Source: Mytilinidion resinicola
Lineage: Eukaryota; Ascomycota; Dothideomycetes; Mytilinidiales; Mytilinidiaceae
DNA length: 64,000 nucleotides
Direction of reading: 5' to 3'
Assembly (NCBI RefSeq): GCF_010093595.1
Contig: NW_022985440.1
Location: 585,215-649,214, forward strand
In this document: positions 24,301 to 33,068 of the stretch, one piece after another
Numbering within the stretch: position 1 is the stretch's first letter
Layout: each line of letters starts with the position of its first letter
Made by a program: the position numbers and the translations under genes
The notes under the pieces: generated by a model
What the model was told of the DNA's origin: nothing
Databases searched by the model: none
Seen by the model: the letters and a program-made list of their open reading frames with translations, nothing else

Positions 24301-24701
24301 CACCTGGAAAGTCAGAATCTCTCAAAGCTGACGGCGAAGCGCACATCGAACATGCTCACGGCCTCTGCAAGCGCTACGGAGGCTCACCAAAGGTTGACGC
24401 CCTTGTACCGGAAGTGAAGGCCGTCGAGCTTGCGTTGAACGGAGGCACCTTTATGTCCACCGTCTCCCCGGAAGAACGTCTCGCCGTGCTCGCGGCTATG
24501 AGGAAAGAGTTCTCAGGTACAGGCCACTGGTATACGTGCGCCAACGGCCATCCTTTCACCGTCGGTGAGTGTGGTATGCCTATGGAGACGGCGACGTGCC
24601 CCACTTGCGGTGAAACAATAGGCGGTCGTAACCACCGACCTGCAGAGGGTGTCCATCGGGCGGAGGAGCTCGAGAGAGACTTTGCACGGTTGAATGTGTA
24701 A
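18353..24701 (+). CDS. ZNFX1-like SF1 helicase with CCCH, NF-X1 and RZ zinc fingers
   Basis: Three exons: 18353-23006, 23070-23959, 24225-24701; 2006 residues. Two CCCH fingers open the protein (C16 ... CPYSH and C47 ... CAFSH). A UPF1-like SF1 helicase follows: Walker A GPPGTGKS near residue 705, TNHALD, motif II ICEEAGE near 972 (DEAx variant EEAG), IGDHLQLRP, ETQRRMHP, and DNFQGEEAKVVVISLVR with NVLLSRAKHGMYIIGN. A Cys-rich block of NF-X1-type repeats (CGHxCxxxCH pattern) covers about 1300-1560. The C-terminus has an RZ-type finger (GHWYTCANGHPFTVGECG ... CPTCGE). Known relatives are human ZNFX1, C. elegans ZNFX-1 and fission yeast Hrr1, which act in small-RNA silencing and antiviral RNA sensing. 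A role in RNA silencing is inference here. Confidence 0.92.
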
Positions 24702-25083
24702 TGCTGGGCGACACTGCTTGGGGAGCCTCAGCGACGTAAATGGTTGAAATTGAGACCTAAGATGTAGAAGTCCTAACTTGACTTCGATTGGGTGAACTAT
24801 CTGCTTCTTTGAGCGCGAGTTCGTTTATATACATGGAGGAGAGATTCGTTTCATAGAGCGTACAACGAGAGTTGTAGGATAAAGCTATACAATAAACAAG
24901 AAACAGCCAGAGAGCTCAATGAGGAAGATATATTGAAGGCGTACAAACCGAGCTCCTGAAGCCTACTATCCGCTGGTCTGGCACTGTGCGGAATCCGTCG
25001 ACGCCTCAATAAAGCCTCGGATAAGATGTAAAGGTTGTACGACTCTGGTTCTCTTTTACGATCCATTCTCTTTGAAGTATCGT
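24702..25083. other. Convergent 3' region
   Basis: It holds the 3' UTR of the helicase gene and the 3' flank of the F-box relic; nothing else seen. Confidence 0.5.
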
Positions 25084-26040
25084 TTACCGCTCCATGTTTA
25101 CCTCGGCCAGTTGTTCGGGAGTCCAGTACCTACGAGTTTCGAGCTTTATGTAGGGTGGCTGACCCCTCCGCATCTTATGTATGTTCAACTGCATCCAGCA
25201 TGGCGGATCGATGCGTGGATTTGACGCTTTGCAATCTATATGTTCCGGATTCTCTGGGTACTCAGGGTATATACTTGGTCGTACTTCAGGCACGCGGTCC
25301 AATATCCACCGACTGCTGACACGGAGATGAGGACACGCCGGCATATCTATTGCCTTTAAAGCCTCAGATATCTTTTCTTTGTAGGCATCGACTGTAGCTT
25401 TATCTGGCGTAACTTCCATAAGGTCCTTCGGGATCAGTGCTAGTGGGTGATGCGATTCGATGAAGAAGGTGGCTTCGCGCATAGTTCTATGCCCGTGCGT
25501 GTTCTTGACGATCGATGCGCCGCATTTTTCCGTCCACGGATGGTCATTTTCAGAGTCAGGGTGCTCATGGTCGCATCTGAACATTACGTCGTGGTGATCC
25601 CAGCCAGACGTCGTCTGCTGCATCAAGGCTTTGAGCTCGGGGCGGGTGAAGCTGTGATGTTCACAAACCCGGACTTTGGCACAGTGGCGTGCGAGTGGAG
25701 GAGCCTGTCTCTGCTCTTCGACGAAGTAATGGGCAGGATGGCGGATGCTGCATAAGCTGCATCAGAGTCGTGTAGGTATTGAGCGGCGGGGTGTTGAGCG
25801 GCGGAGGAAGCCAGTTTCCAGGGCAGACATGTCCGAGTAATCGCATTTGTTGAGTGGGAAAGGACCACGTCCGAGGTCCTAAATGTATCGCAATTTCTGG
25901 CATGTTTGGGGAAGCGCCATCATGGACGCTGATGAGAGGTATTCGCCGACCATGAGCAGGAGCTCAGGAGGGAGTTGATAAAGGCGAGACTCGTTGAAGT
26001 TGTGTAGGTATGCCTCTTCTTGACTTAACTTGTTGCCCAT
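25084..26040 (-). pseudogene. F-box protein gene with two nonsense codons
   Basis: The ATG at 26040 starts MGNKLSQEEAY and an F-box (YQLPPELLLMVGEYLSSASM ... CQKLRYI). The frame then meets a TAG at 25879-25881 and a TGA at 25762-25764, yet stays in register: after the TGA it reads CSLCSIRHPAHYFVEEQ and CAKVRVCEHHSFTRPEL, a Cys/His pattern usual in this fungal F-box family. A further 180 residues end in PEQLAEVNMER. No GT donor lies between the F-box and the first stop, so splicing cannot remove it without losing the domain. The TGA reads as CGA-to-TGA. F-box proteins bridge SCF ubiquitin ligases to substrates. The 3' part may still be annotated as a separate gene, but it lacks its F-box. Confidence 0.7.
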
Positions 26041-26195
26041 TTTGGCTAGCTTCTTGGGCAGGAGTGGTGAGAGTTGTTCGCCGATCATGAGCAAGAGCTA
26101 AGGAGTTGGCAAAGGCGAGGCACGTTGTTGTTGTGTAGGTATACCCCTTGTTCACTCAACTAGTTGCCCATTTTGGCTAGTTTTCCGGGTAGGTG
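25934..26195. repeat. Tandem duplication of the F-box 5' end (two copies, period 135 bp)
   Basis: Copy A starts at 25934 (GAGAGGTATTCGCCGACC) and copy B at 26069 (GAGAGTTGTTCGCCGATC). Both run through TTGCCCATTTTGGCTAG. Copy B, upstream of the start codon, has stops in the coding frame and is noncoding. Confidence 0.8.
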
Positions 26196-26989
26196 CAGCT
26201 TTGGAAGTGTAGTAGTTTGTGCAGTATGGGAGTCTTGGGAGTGTTGTACTTTCGGAAGTATAGTCGTTTTGGAAGTGGAGTTGTTTGTAGTCGTTGGTGG
26301 TGGTGGTGGTGGATGAGAAAGCCGGCGGCAATGAAGCTTTATATAAGATTGAGTACTTTGTGGCCATCAGAGCGCGTTGTGTCCCATCATTCGTTACGCA
26401 ACCCCACATAGATGAGCTTAGTTCACGTAGACCAATTACCTGACACCCACTGCTCATTAACTGAATTTACCCTAATTCCCAGTTAGGAGAACATAATTCC
26501 TCGGAGTGCACGTGACCGTGGACCTTCCTCACCACTTTACCCAAAGTGTATCACTGGAGCTCTCTGACAGTTAGTGCGACTATTGCTTTGTATATGCCAT
26601 TTCTTGGAGATGAAACGCGACTGGGTCTACCTATTGCTCACCGTGAACCCAATATACATGCCGTGCATCATACGTGTCGGTGAGAGTAGGACGGTTGGTA
26701 TGTCAGAAGAAGAGGGGTGGATACACTGCACTGATAGCAGTCTGGCAAACTAGCGCCCGGAATCGGCACACCGGTACATCATCTCACCAGGGGAGTCGTA
26801 CCGGGACGACGATTACGCTGTGATCAAAAGCTTTCTAGCAGCCTGCATTTTTCTTTTCCTCTTTTTCTCCGCCCGAGGTTGTCGCTTCCGGACTGTGCAT
26901 AGCTCTAAGCCTCCTCCAAGTGCGTAATTGTCTTCGTGAAACCCATTGGACAAGTCTCAACGACTCAACATGAATGTACGACCTTCAAG
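26196..26989. other. Intergenic, no gene seen
   Basis: It contains a short GGT repeat near 26295-26313 and the upstream region of the MFS gene. No motif-bearing frame. Confidence 0.5.
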
Positions 26990-28678
26990 ATGACGAATGA
27001 GAAACACGGAGACGGGGCGGAACAAGCCACTGCCACAGCAACCCCGAGCCACGATATTTCTCACACTTCACCACTACCCTCACATCACATTTCAAAAGAA
27101 CTACTTCCATTATGGCGCAAACTTTACAACATTGTAACGTGGACGCCTCCAAAATGCCGCTGGGACCCAGAGAAGCCTCCCAAGTTCTCCATGGGCCTGA
27201 ATGTCCTCTTCGCATTTGCCGGAGCTTTCACAGTCGCAAATCTCTACTACAACCACCCCATTCTCAACATCCTAGCTGAAGATTTCGGCGTTGCATATGA
27301 GAAAGTCGCTCAGATCCCGACGGTGATGCAGGCAGGTTATGCGGCCGGGCTGCTGTTTCTGTGTCCGCTTGGGGACTTGTTTCCTCGCCGGCCATTTGTG
27401 CTCATCCTCGTCTTCTTTACGGCGAATATGTGGTATGTATAGAGCAGAATAGAAGACTTAAAGAAGAGTGTACTGATCGATGCTAGGCTCGGACTCTGCA
27501 TAACCACCAACATGGCCGTTTTCACCGGAATCTCATTTGTCACCGCCATCACCACCGTAACCCCCCAGCTCATGCTCCCCCTAGTCGGCGACCTTGCACC
27601 ACCCCACCGTCGCGCCGCCGCGCTCTCTATTGTTGTCTCCGGCTTCATGCTCGGTATCCTTGTCGCCCGCGTCCTCTCAGGAACCATTTCCAACTTCGTC
27701 AGCTGGCGGTACGTGTACTGGATGTCCCTGGGACTCCAATACACGATCTTCATCCTACTCTGGCTTTTCATGCCCAACTACCCCTCCACCAACCCCGGCG
27801 GGCTCAACTACTTCAAAATGCTCTGGAGCATCCTCGTCATGCTAACCAAGCACCCTGTGCTCGTCCAATCCTGCATCATCTCTTTCTTCACCGCCTCCAC
27901 CTTCACTGGCTTCTGGACCACCCTCACCTTTCTCCTCTCTGGCGCGCCCTACCATTACGACCCCGTTGTCATCGGCCTGTTCGGCCTCATCGGCATCGCT
28001 GCCATGTGCTTCGGCCCGCTCTACGCGCATATTGTCACCGACAAATACGTGCCCCTGATGTCCGTCATCGTGGGCGAGCTCTGCAGCCTCCTCGGCATCT
28101 GTCTCGGGACCTATATAGGCTCCTTCACCGTCGCGGGACCCGTGCTCGAGGCCTTCCTAATCGATTTCGGCATGCAGACGGCGCAGATCGCGAACCGGTC
28201 GTCCATTTACGCGATTGAGCCGAAGGCAAGAAATAGAGTAAATACGGCGTTCATGGTGTCGACGTTTTGTGGGCAGCTGATGGGGACGGCGGCGGGGAAT
28301 CATATCTATGCACAGGGCGGGTGGGTCAGGAGCGGGAGTGCGAGTGTGGGGTTTATTGGGGCGGCGTTGGTGTTTTGTGCGATTAGGGGGCCGTATGAGA
28401 CGAGGTGGGTCGGGTGGAAAGGGGGTTGGAGCTTGAAGAAGATCGTTAGGGGTAGCGCTGATGGTCATACGGCTGAGAAAGAGCATCATCAGCAGCCGAG
28501 AGAGGAGCAAGTTGTGGCACTTGGAGCGGAAGAGGAGGCGTTGGAGGAGATGGCTGCAGAGGAGGTGACAAGCTCGGGTGATGAGAAGAGGGCGAGTGAT
28601 GCGGAGAAGGGGGACGGCAAGAGTGAAAAGAGTAATTCGCAGGAGAGCTTAGGAGACATACGGCCAGCAAAGCTGTAA
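26990..28678 (+). CDS. MFS transporter (bacterial-type 12-TM permease)
   Basis: Two exons, 26990-27432 and 27487-28678, with a 54-nt intron; 544 residues. The ATG at 26990 is chosen because upstream in-frame codons are only a GTG. After a hydrophilic N-tail, transmembrane segments begin at FSMGLNVLFAFAGAFTVANL. The loop 2-3 signature is present (GYAAGLLFLCPLGDLFPRRP), as is the loop 8-9 region (IEPKARNRVNTAFMV). A charged tail of about 100 residues follows the last membrane segment (EEEALEEMAAEEVTSSGDEK). It resembles the YnfM-like branch of the major facilitator superfamily, shared by bacteria and fungi; substrate unknown. The third-base GC is high through exon 2. The 140-bp repeat array begins directly after the stop codon. 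Confidence 0.85.
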
Positions 28679-28680
28679 GG

Positions 28681-29470
28681 TCCAAATCACGAACTCTAGT
28701 CCTTTACATCCACAAATTTAGATCTTACGACCCCTCGAGGCTTCCCGATAGGCTATCCAATCCCCCAACGCGTTCAATCACATCCTTCAATTTGAAGGGT
28801 GCATTTTAGAAAAACACGTCTCTAATTCACACCCTCTATAACTTGACATCCACAAATCCAAATCTTATAACCTCCAGGAGCGTCCTAATGGGTCATATAA
28901 CCCCCCCGCGCGCTCGATCACGCCCTTCGATCTGAAGGGCATGTGTTAGAAAAACAAGCCTTCAATTCACACCCTCTAGAACTTGACATCCGTAGATTAA
29001 AATCTTATAATCCCCAGGAGCATCCCAAGAGGCTATCACAGTGCGCAAAAAAGCGACGCAGTATCTACGATCTGAACGCATAGACCCTTACCATAATGCA
29101 ATATCCAAAGGTCCAATTCACAAGGTCAAAAACTTTACATTCACGATTTCAAATCCTCCCACCCCCTGAAGTCCTCCAATGGGCTATTATAGTCCCCCAA
29201 GCGGCAATATCCAGACGTCTAATTCACGAGGTCCAAAATATTACATTCACCTTTCTGAATCCTACAACCCCTAGGGGCGTCCCAGTAGGGCTATCCAACC
29301 CCCCAGCACGCTTAATCACACCCTTTAATCTGAAGGGGGGCTATTAGAAAACCATACCTTCAATTCGCACCCTTTAGAGCTTGACATCCATGAATTAAAA
29401 TCTTGAAACCCCCAAGAGCGCCACAATAGGCTATCCACTCACTCCCCCAGCGCCCCTAACATCACACAAG
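28681..29470. repeat. Tandem array of about 140-bp diverged units (six copies)
   Basis: Units begin at about 28685, 28824, 28964, 29115, 29221 and 29362, i.e. spacings 139, 140, 151, 106 and 141. Shared blocks are AATTCACACCCTCTA, ACTTGACATCC, AAATCTTATAA, a C-rich run before GCGCTC, TCTGAAGGG and TTAGAAAAACA. Copies 2 and 3 are closest. The unit has no open frame and no inverted ends that I can see. A related sequence occurs in opposite orientation at 44412-44660. Confidence 0.85.
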
Positions 29471-30014
29471 CAATCTAAGAAGCAGAAGAAGTAACTTGAT
29501 ACTGGTTTTTTGATTATTACCCCAAGTTGGACCATTTTCCAACATTTATCACGCAGCTATTCGTACATCTGCTCCGGCTCCTACTTCGTCCAAAAACTAC
29601 CAAAAGCCTCAGAAGTAACTACCCAAAGCCTCCTAAACAACCACCTTGAGGCCCTCCTAAGGACTACCCGGCGTGGAGGCACGACCCCCGCTGCAGGGAC
29701 TCAGTCTGCCACTCTCCTCGGTCGTCTTGGTCCGTCTTTGGGGAACTTGCCACCATTTCGGGCCTGCTATCCACCCTCTCGGGCCTTTTGGTGCATCTTT
29801 CGGCGGCTCCATCCAGCCTTTTGGCCCTTTTGGGGCATTTTCTGGTGCTTTCTGGGGAACCTCTTGGGGGACCTGTTGCGCCGAATCACGACGCTCGCTG
29901 TAAAAAGGACGTTTAGCAACAACGTCTCACATCTGTTAAAACAAGGGCAGAAGAAGAAACAGCAGAAGTAAAGGAAAAAGACGCAATAGTGCATGAAGCG
30001 TGGGTAAACGATCA
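29471..30014. other. Region 3' of the RNPS1-like gene
   Basis: No independent gene is claimed. On the minus strand it holds a good intron end (TTGCTAAACGTCCTTTTTACAG, acceptor at 29898) followed by an open Pro/Lys-rich stretch to 29657, which could be an alternative last exon of the RNPS1-like gene. Confidence 0.4.
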
Positions 30015-31119
30015 CTACCTTCGACCCCTTCCTCCACGGCTCCTACTACGGCTTCGGTCGCTATAACTGCTGTAACTGTCATAGCTAGGACTGCGTGGTC
30101 TACGGCCCCCTCCTCCTCCGCCTCCTCGTCGACGTGGGGGAGTGCGGGACGGCGAGCGTGAGATGTAGGACCGAGAGCGGCTCCTCCGAGGCGAACGAGA
30201 GCGAGAGCGCGACATCGAGCGCCGTGGGGCCCAGTTGTCTCCTCCTCGGCCTCCGCGCCCGACGTAGCCTCGAGGTGGCGAGCGACGACGCGGTGGGGAT
30301 CTGTAGCGTCCGCCGCCTCCCGTTCCAGGCGGAGGTCCGCGGTATCCTCCCGGTGGTCCACGGTCTTGGAATCGGTCGAAGGCTGTGGCGCGGCGCTGAG
30401 GAGAGCGCGAGAAACGACGACGAGGGAGGACAATGGATACGTTGATGACGGCGCCGTCGAGTTGAGCTTCGTGCATGTGGGAAATGGCTTTCTCGGCGTC
30501 GGCGACTTCGTAGTAGATGATGTAGGCGGTGCCGCGGTTTGTGTTGACTGCGCATGTTGTTAGCTAAATTGCTAGGGCAGATCGGCGGGGAGTTAGGAGA
30601 CGTACATTGCCGGTTCATGGGCAGGTCGATGGCTTGGATCTGGCCGTATGCGCCAAAGATCTCGCGCAGGTGGTCTTCGTTGACGTTCTTCGTGAGCTTC
30701 TCCACAACGATCTGGGGAGTGTTAGCTAGAGCTTCAACGGATGTGAGCAGCGCTGGACAAGGCGCCAGGCTGTCACAAATCGATCGCCTGCGTACCTTTG
30801 AGCTTCTCGGCGCAGGACTGAGCGCTCGACTGGCGCTGCGGCTATAGCTGCGACTCTCTCCCCTCCGACGTCTGTGGCGGCCTGGGCTTCGTGAATCGCG
30901 AGTAGGACTCCGACTTGAGCTCCTTCCTCCATTGCGGCGGCCGATGCGTTCGCCTGCGGGCGTGAGTGAACGAGGTCGCGATGCTGAGCGCGAGGCTGAC
31001 CGAGGGGATATCGAACGGCGCGGGGATCTGTCTTGCGACATGGGAGTGCGGGAGCGAGTGCGGGAGCGGCCTCGCGATGCGCTTCGCTGACGCGACCTGG
31101 AGGACGTGTCGGAAGCCAT
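30015..31119 (-). CDS. RNPS1: RNPS1-like SR-related splicing factor
   Basis: Three exons: 30796-31119, 30606-30711, 30015-30547; 320 residues. The N-terminal third is an RS domain (SRSRQRSASRGRSRTRSRTP). The central RRM has RNP2-like IVVEKLTKNVNEDHLREIF and RNP1-like TNRGTAYIIYYE. The C-terminus is Gly/Arg/Ser-rich, again with RS dipeptides (SRSRSRSPRRSRSRSYISRS). This is the arrangement of RNPS1, a nuclear splicing activator and peripheral exon-junction/ASAP component. The ATG at 31119 is the first one after the upstream region and opens directly into the RS tract. Introns are 84 and 58 nt. It is transcribed divergently from profilin. Confidence 0.87.
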
Positions 31120-31851
31120 GGTGCAAGCGTGGTCGGGCTGGTGTTGAGAGAAGAGCGCGACACACGTGTGGTTGGCTGAAGGTGGTGAAGCTGCGGCGGA
31201 AAGTTGCAGCTGGAAAATAAACGAACGTTGGAGCTTTGACGTCGGCTGAGTCAGCGGATGAATGATACGGAGCGGCTCGATCACGTGACAGTCAACATCT
31301 GGACGGCTTTGTTTGGCTTGCACGGCTGCAGGCAGCAGTCAGCTTACAGCCTGCTCCATTCCAAGGTTCACGTGCTTGGAGCTGCAGGAGGCAGTGAAGA
31401 TTGATGCGGATTAATGTCGTACTGCATGGGCTGAATGCGGCCTTTTGCGGTGCAGACAGCTCAAAGCAGCAGCGTGCAAAGTACAACAGATCAACGGTTT
31501 CATACAGACCCCAGGCCAATGCATGATGGCGCAAGCAGCGGACACAGCGAGAAGGTGCTGTCCCTGTTCGCTTTTGGCCGGGCAGAGTTCTGCTTGGCCG
31601 GCGTGCGGTTTATGGGAGCATCTGATAGATGCGCCTGGCGGGGTCGCTTTCGACCCCACTATTTCTGTTCAGCGAAGCCCAAGGCCAGCTTTGACTTCTC
31701 TTCCCACAGCCCACCACGCACGCCAACCGCACTCTCCACGCCTGTACACCGCCGATTACGCCCTGCTACATCCCGTACATCTTGTCTGTCTCACCAGCTT
31801 TCCTGCCTTCGACACCTTCGCTCATACACTTCGTTCAGCCCACCCGCAATA
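31120..31851. promoter_or_regulatory. Divergent upstream region of RNPS1-like and profilin genes
   Basis: 732 bp without a convincing gene. The last 180 bp before profilin are CT-rich, with little G, as in strongly expressed fungal promoters and leaders. Confidence 0.5.
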
Positions 31852-32529
31852 ATGTCCTGGCAAGGTGAGTAACACGCCTTGTTTACACTCATACGATCGC
31901 TAACTCGGCCCTAGCCTACGTCGACCAGAGGTATTGCTTCCACTGTTGATTACACCCCATCTCATGCTAATCCCTTCCTCTGCAGCCTCGTTGGCACTGG
32001 CAACATCGACAAGGCCATCATCTGCGACGCATCAGGAAAAACCATCTGGGCTGCGACTACAGGCTTCTCGGTGCGTCAGACTATTCCCTTCACAAACCCA
32101 AACAGCGGGACATCATGATAGCGGAGGCGTATACGGGGGAAATAGTCGGCTCTGGGACGGCGGGCTAACGGACATCAGATTCCTGAAGCCGAGCGCAAGG
32201 TCATAGTGGACTCGTTCACCGACAGTGCCGAGACCAAAGCCGTCGTCGCAAACGGCATCCACATAAACGGGGAGAAGTACATCACGCTCGACTCAGACGA
32301 CACGTCGCTGAAGGCGAAGAAGGTGAGCGTTCCCCGCCGCGGACTCGGCCGTCTCTCCGACGCTTCGGGCTACTAATACGCGACGGTCACGTAGGGCAAG
32401 GAAGGCATCATCGTCATCAAGACCACCCAAGCGCTGCTCATAGGCCACCACCCTGCCGACGTCCAGACGACCGTCGCATACAGCTCCGTGGCGGAGCTGG
32501 CAGAGTACCTGGTCAAAGTTGGTTATTAG
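31852..32529 (+). CDS. PFY1: Profilin
   Basis: Five exons: 31852-31864, 31915-31930, 31986-32070, 32179-32322, 32395-32529; 130 residues, the normal size of fungal profilins. It starts MSWQAYVDQSLVGTGNIDKA, the poly-proline-binding N-terminal helix, continues with AIICDASGKTIWAAT, and ends with the actin-facing helix TVAYSSVAELAEYLVKVGY. Profilin binds monomeric actin, poly-proline ligands (formins) and phosphoinositides, and controls actin assembly at growth sites. The first two exons are tiny (13 and 16 nt), as often seen in filamentous fungi; the second intron ends at CTGCAG. Confidence 0.95.
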
Positions 32530-33068
32530 CGAGCGACAGACAGACAGACAAGACGCCTGCCCCCCGTACCCGTCCCTTTCTCACTGCGTGCGATGTTGAT
32601 GTTGTACTTTAATTGCATGCCCTCATGGAGGGTCTAGGATCTGGCTCATAGAAGCGGGAGTGGGAGTGAGCTTGGAGGCTCCTCACTTTTCTTATCTCAT
32701 CAAACCACTACTGGAGAAACATATGGTTCTTCATCCACGAACATTTTGGCTTCTTCTTTTCAACACGTGGACCGAGACTTCGATGCGGCATTCTTCAGTG
32801 TGCAACCATATGTGCGGCCTTTGATCGGTCCCTTTGCCCTACTGGGCTTCACAACTGTTTTGGAATCGACGAACAGCTATATGAGCAGACTAAAGAATGA
32901 ACAGATCATTATTCGGGTCTCATTTACTTCTAATCATCGTACAGTGTTGATTCTACTTCAACCTAGGACCCAAGCACAAGAAAAACGTGACTACTTCTCT
33001 CACCAAATGAATATGTCGCCATAACTCTCCCCTATTGCGACTCGCATCCAAAAACCCAAACGATAGTC
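32530..33068. other. Convergent 3' region
   Basis: 3' flanks of profilin and the HeLo/kinase-like gene. Nothing else recognised. Confidence 0.5.

Noticed and set aside
25084..25626. Stand-alone 180-residue gene
   Set aside because: The frame continues upstream in register through Cys/His motifs to an F-box; it is better read as the 3' part of a broken gene.
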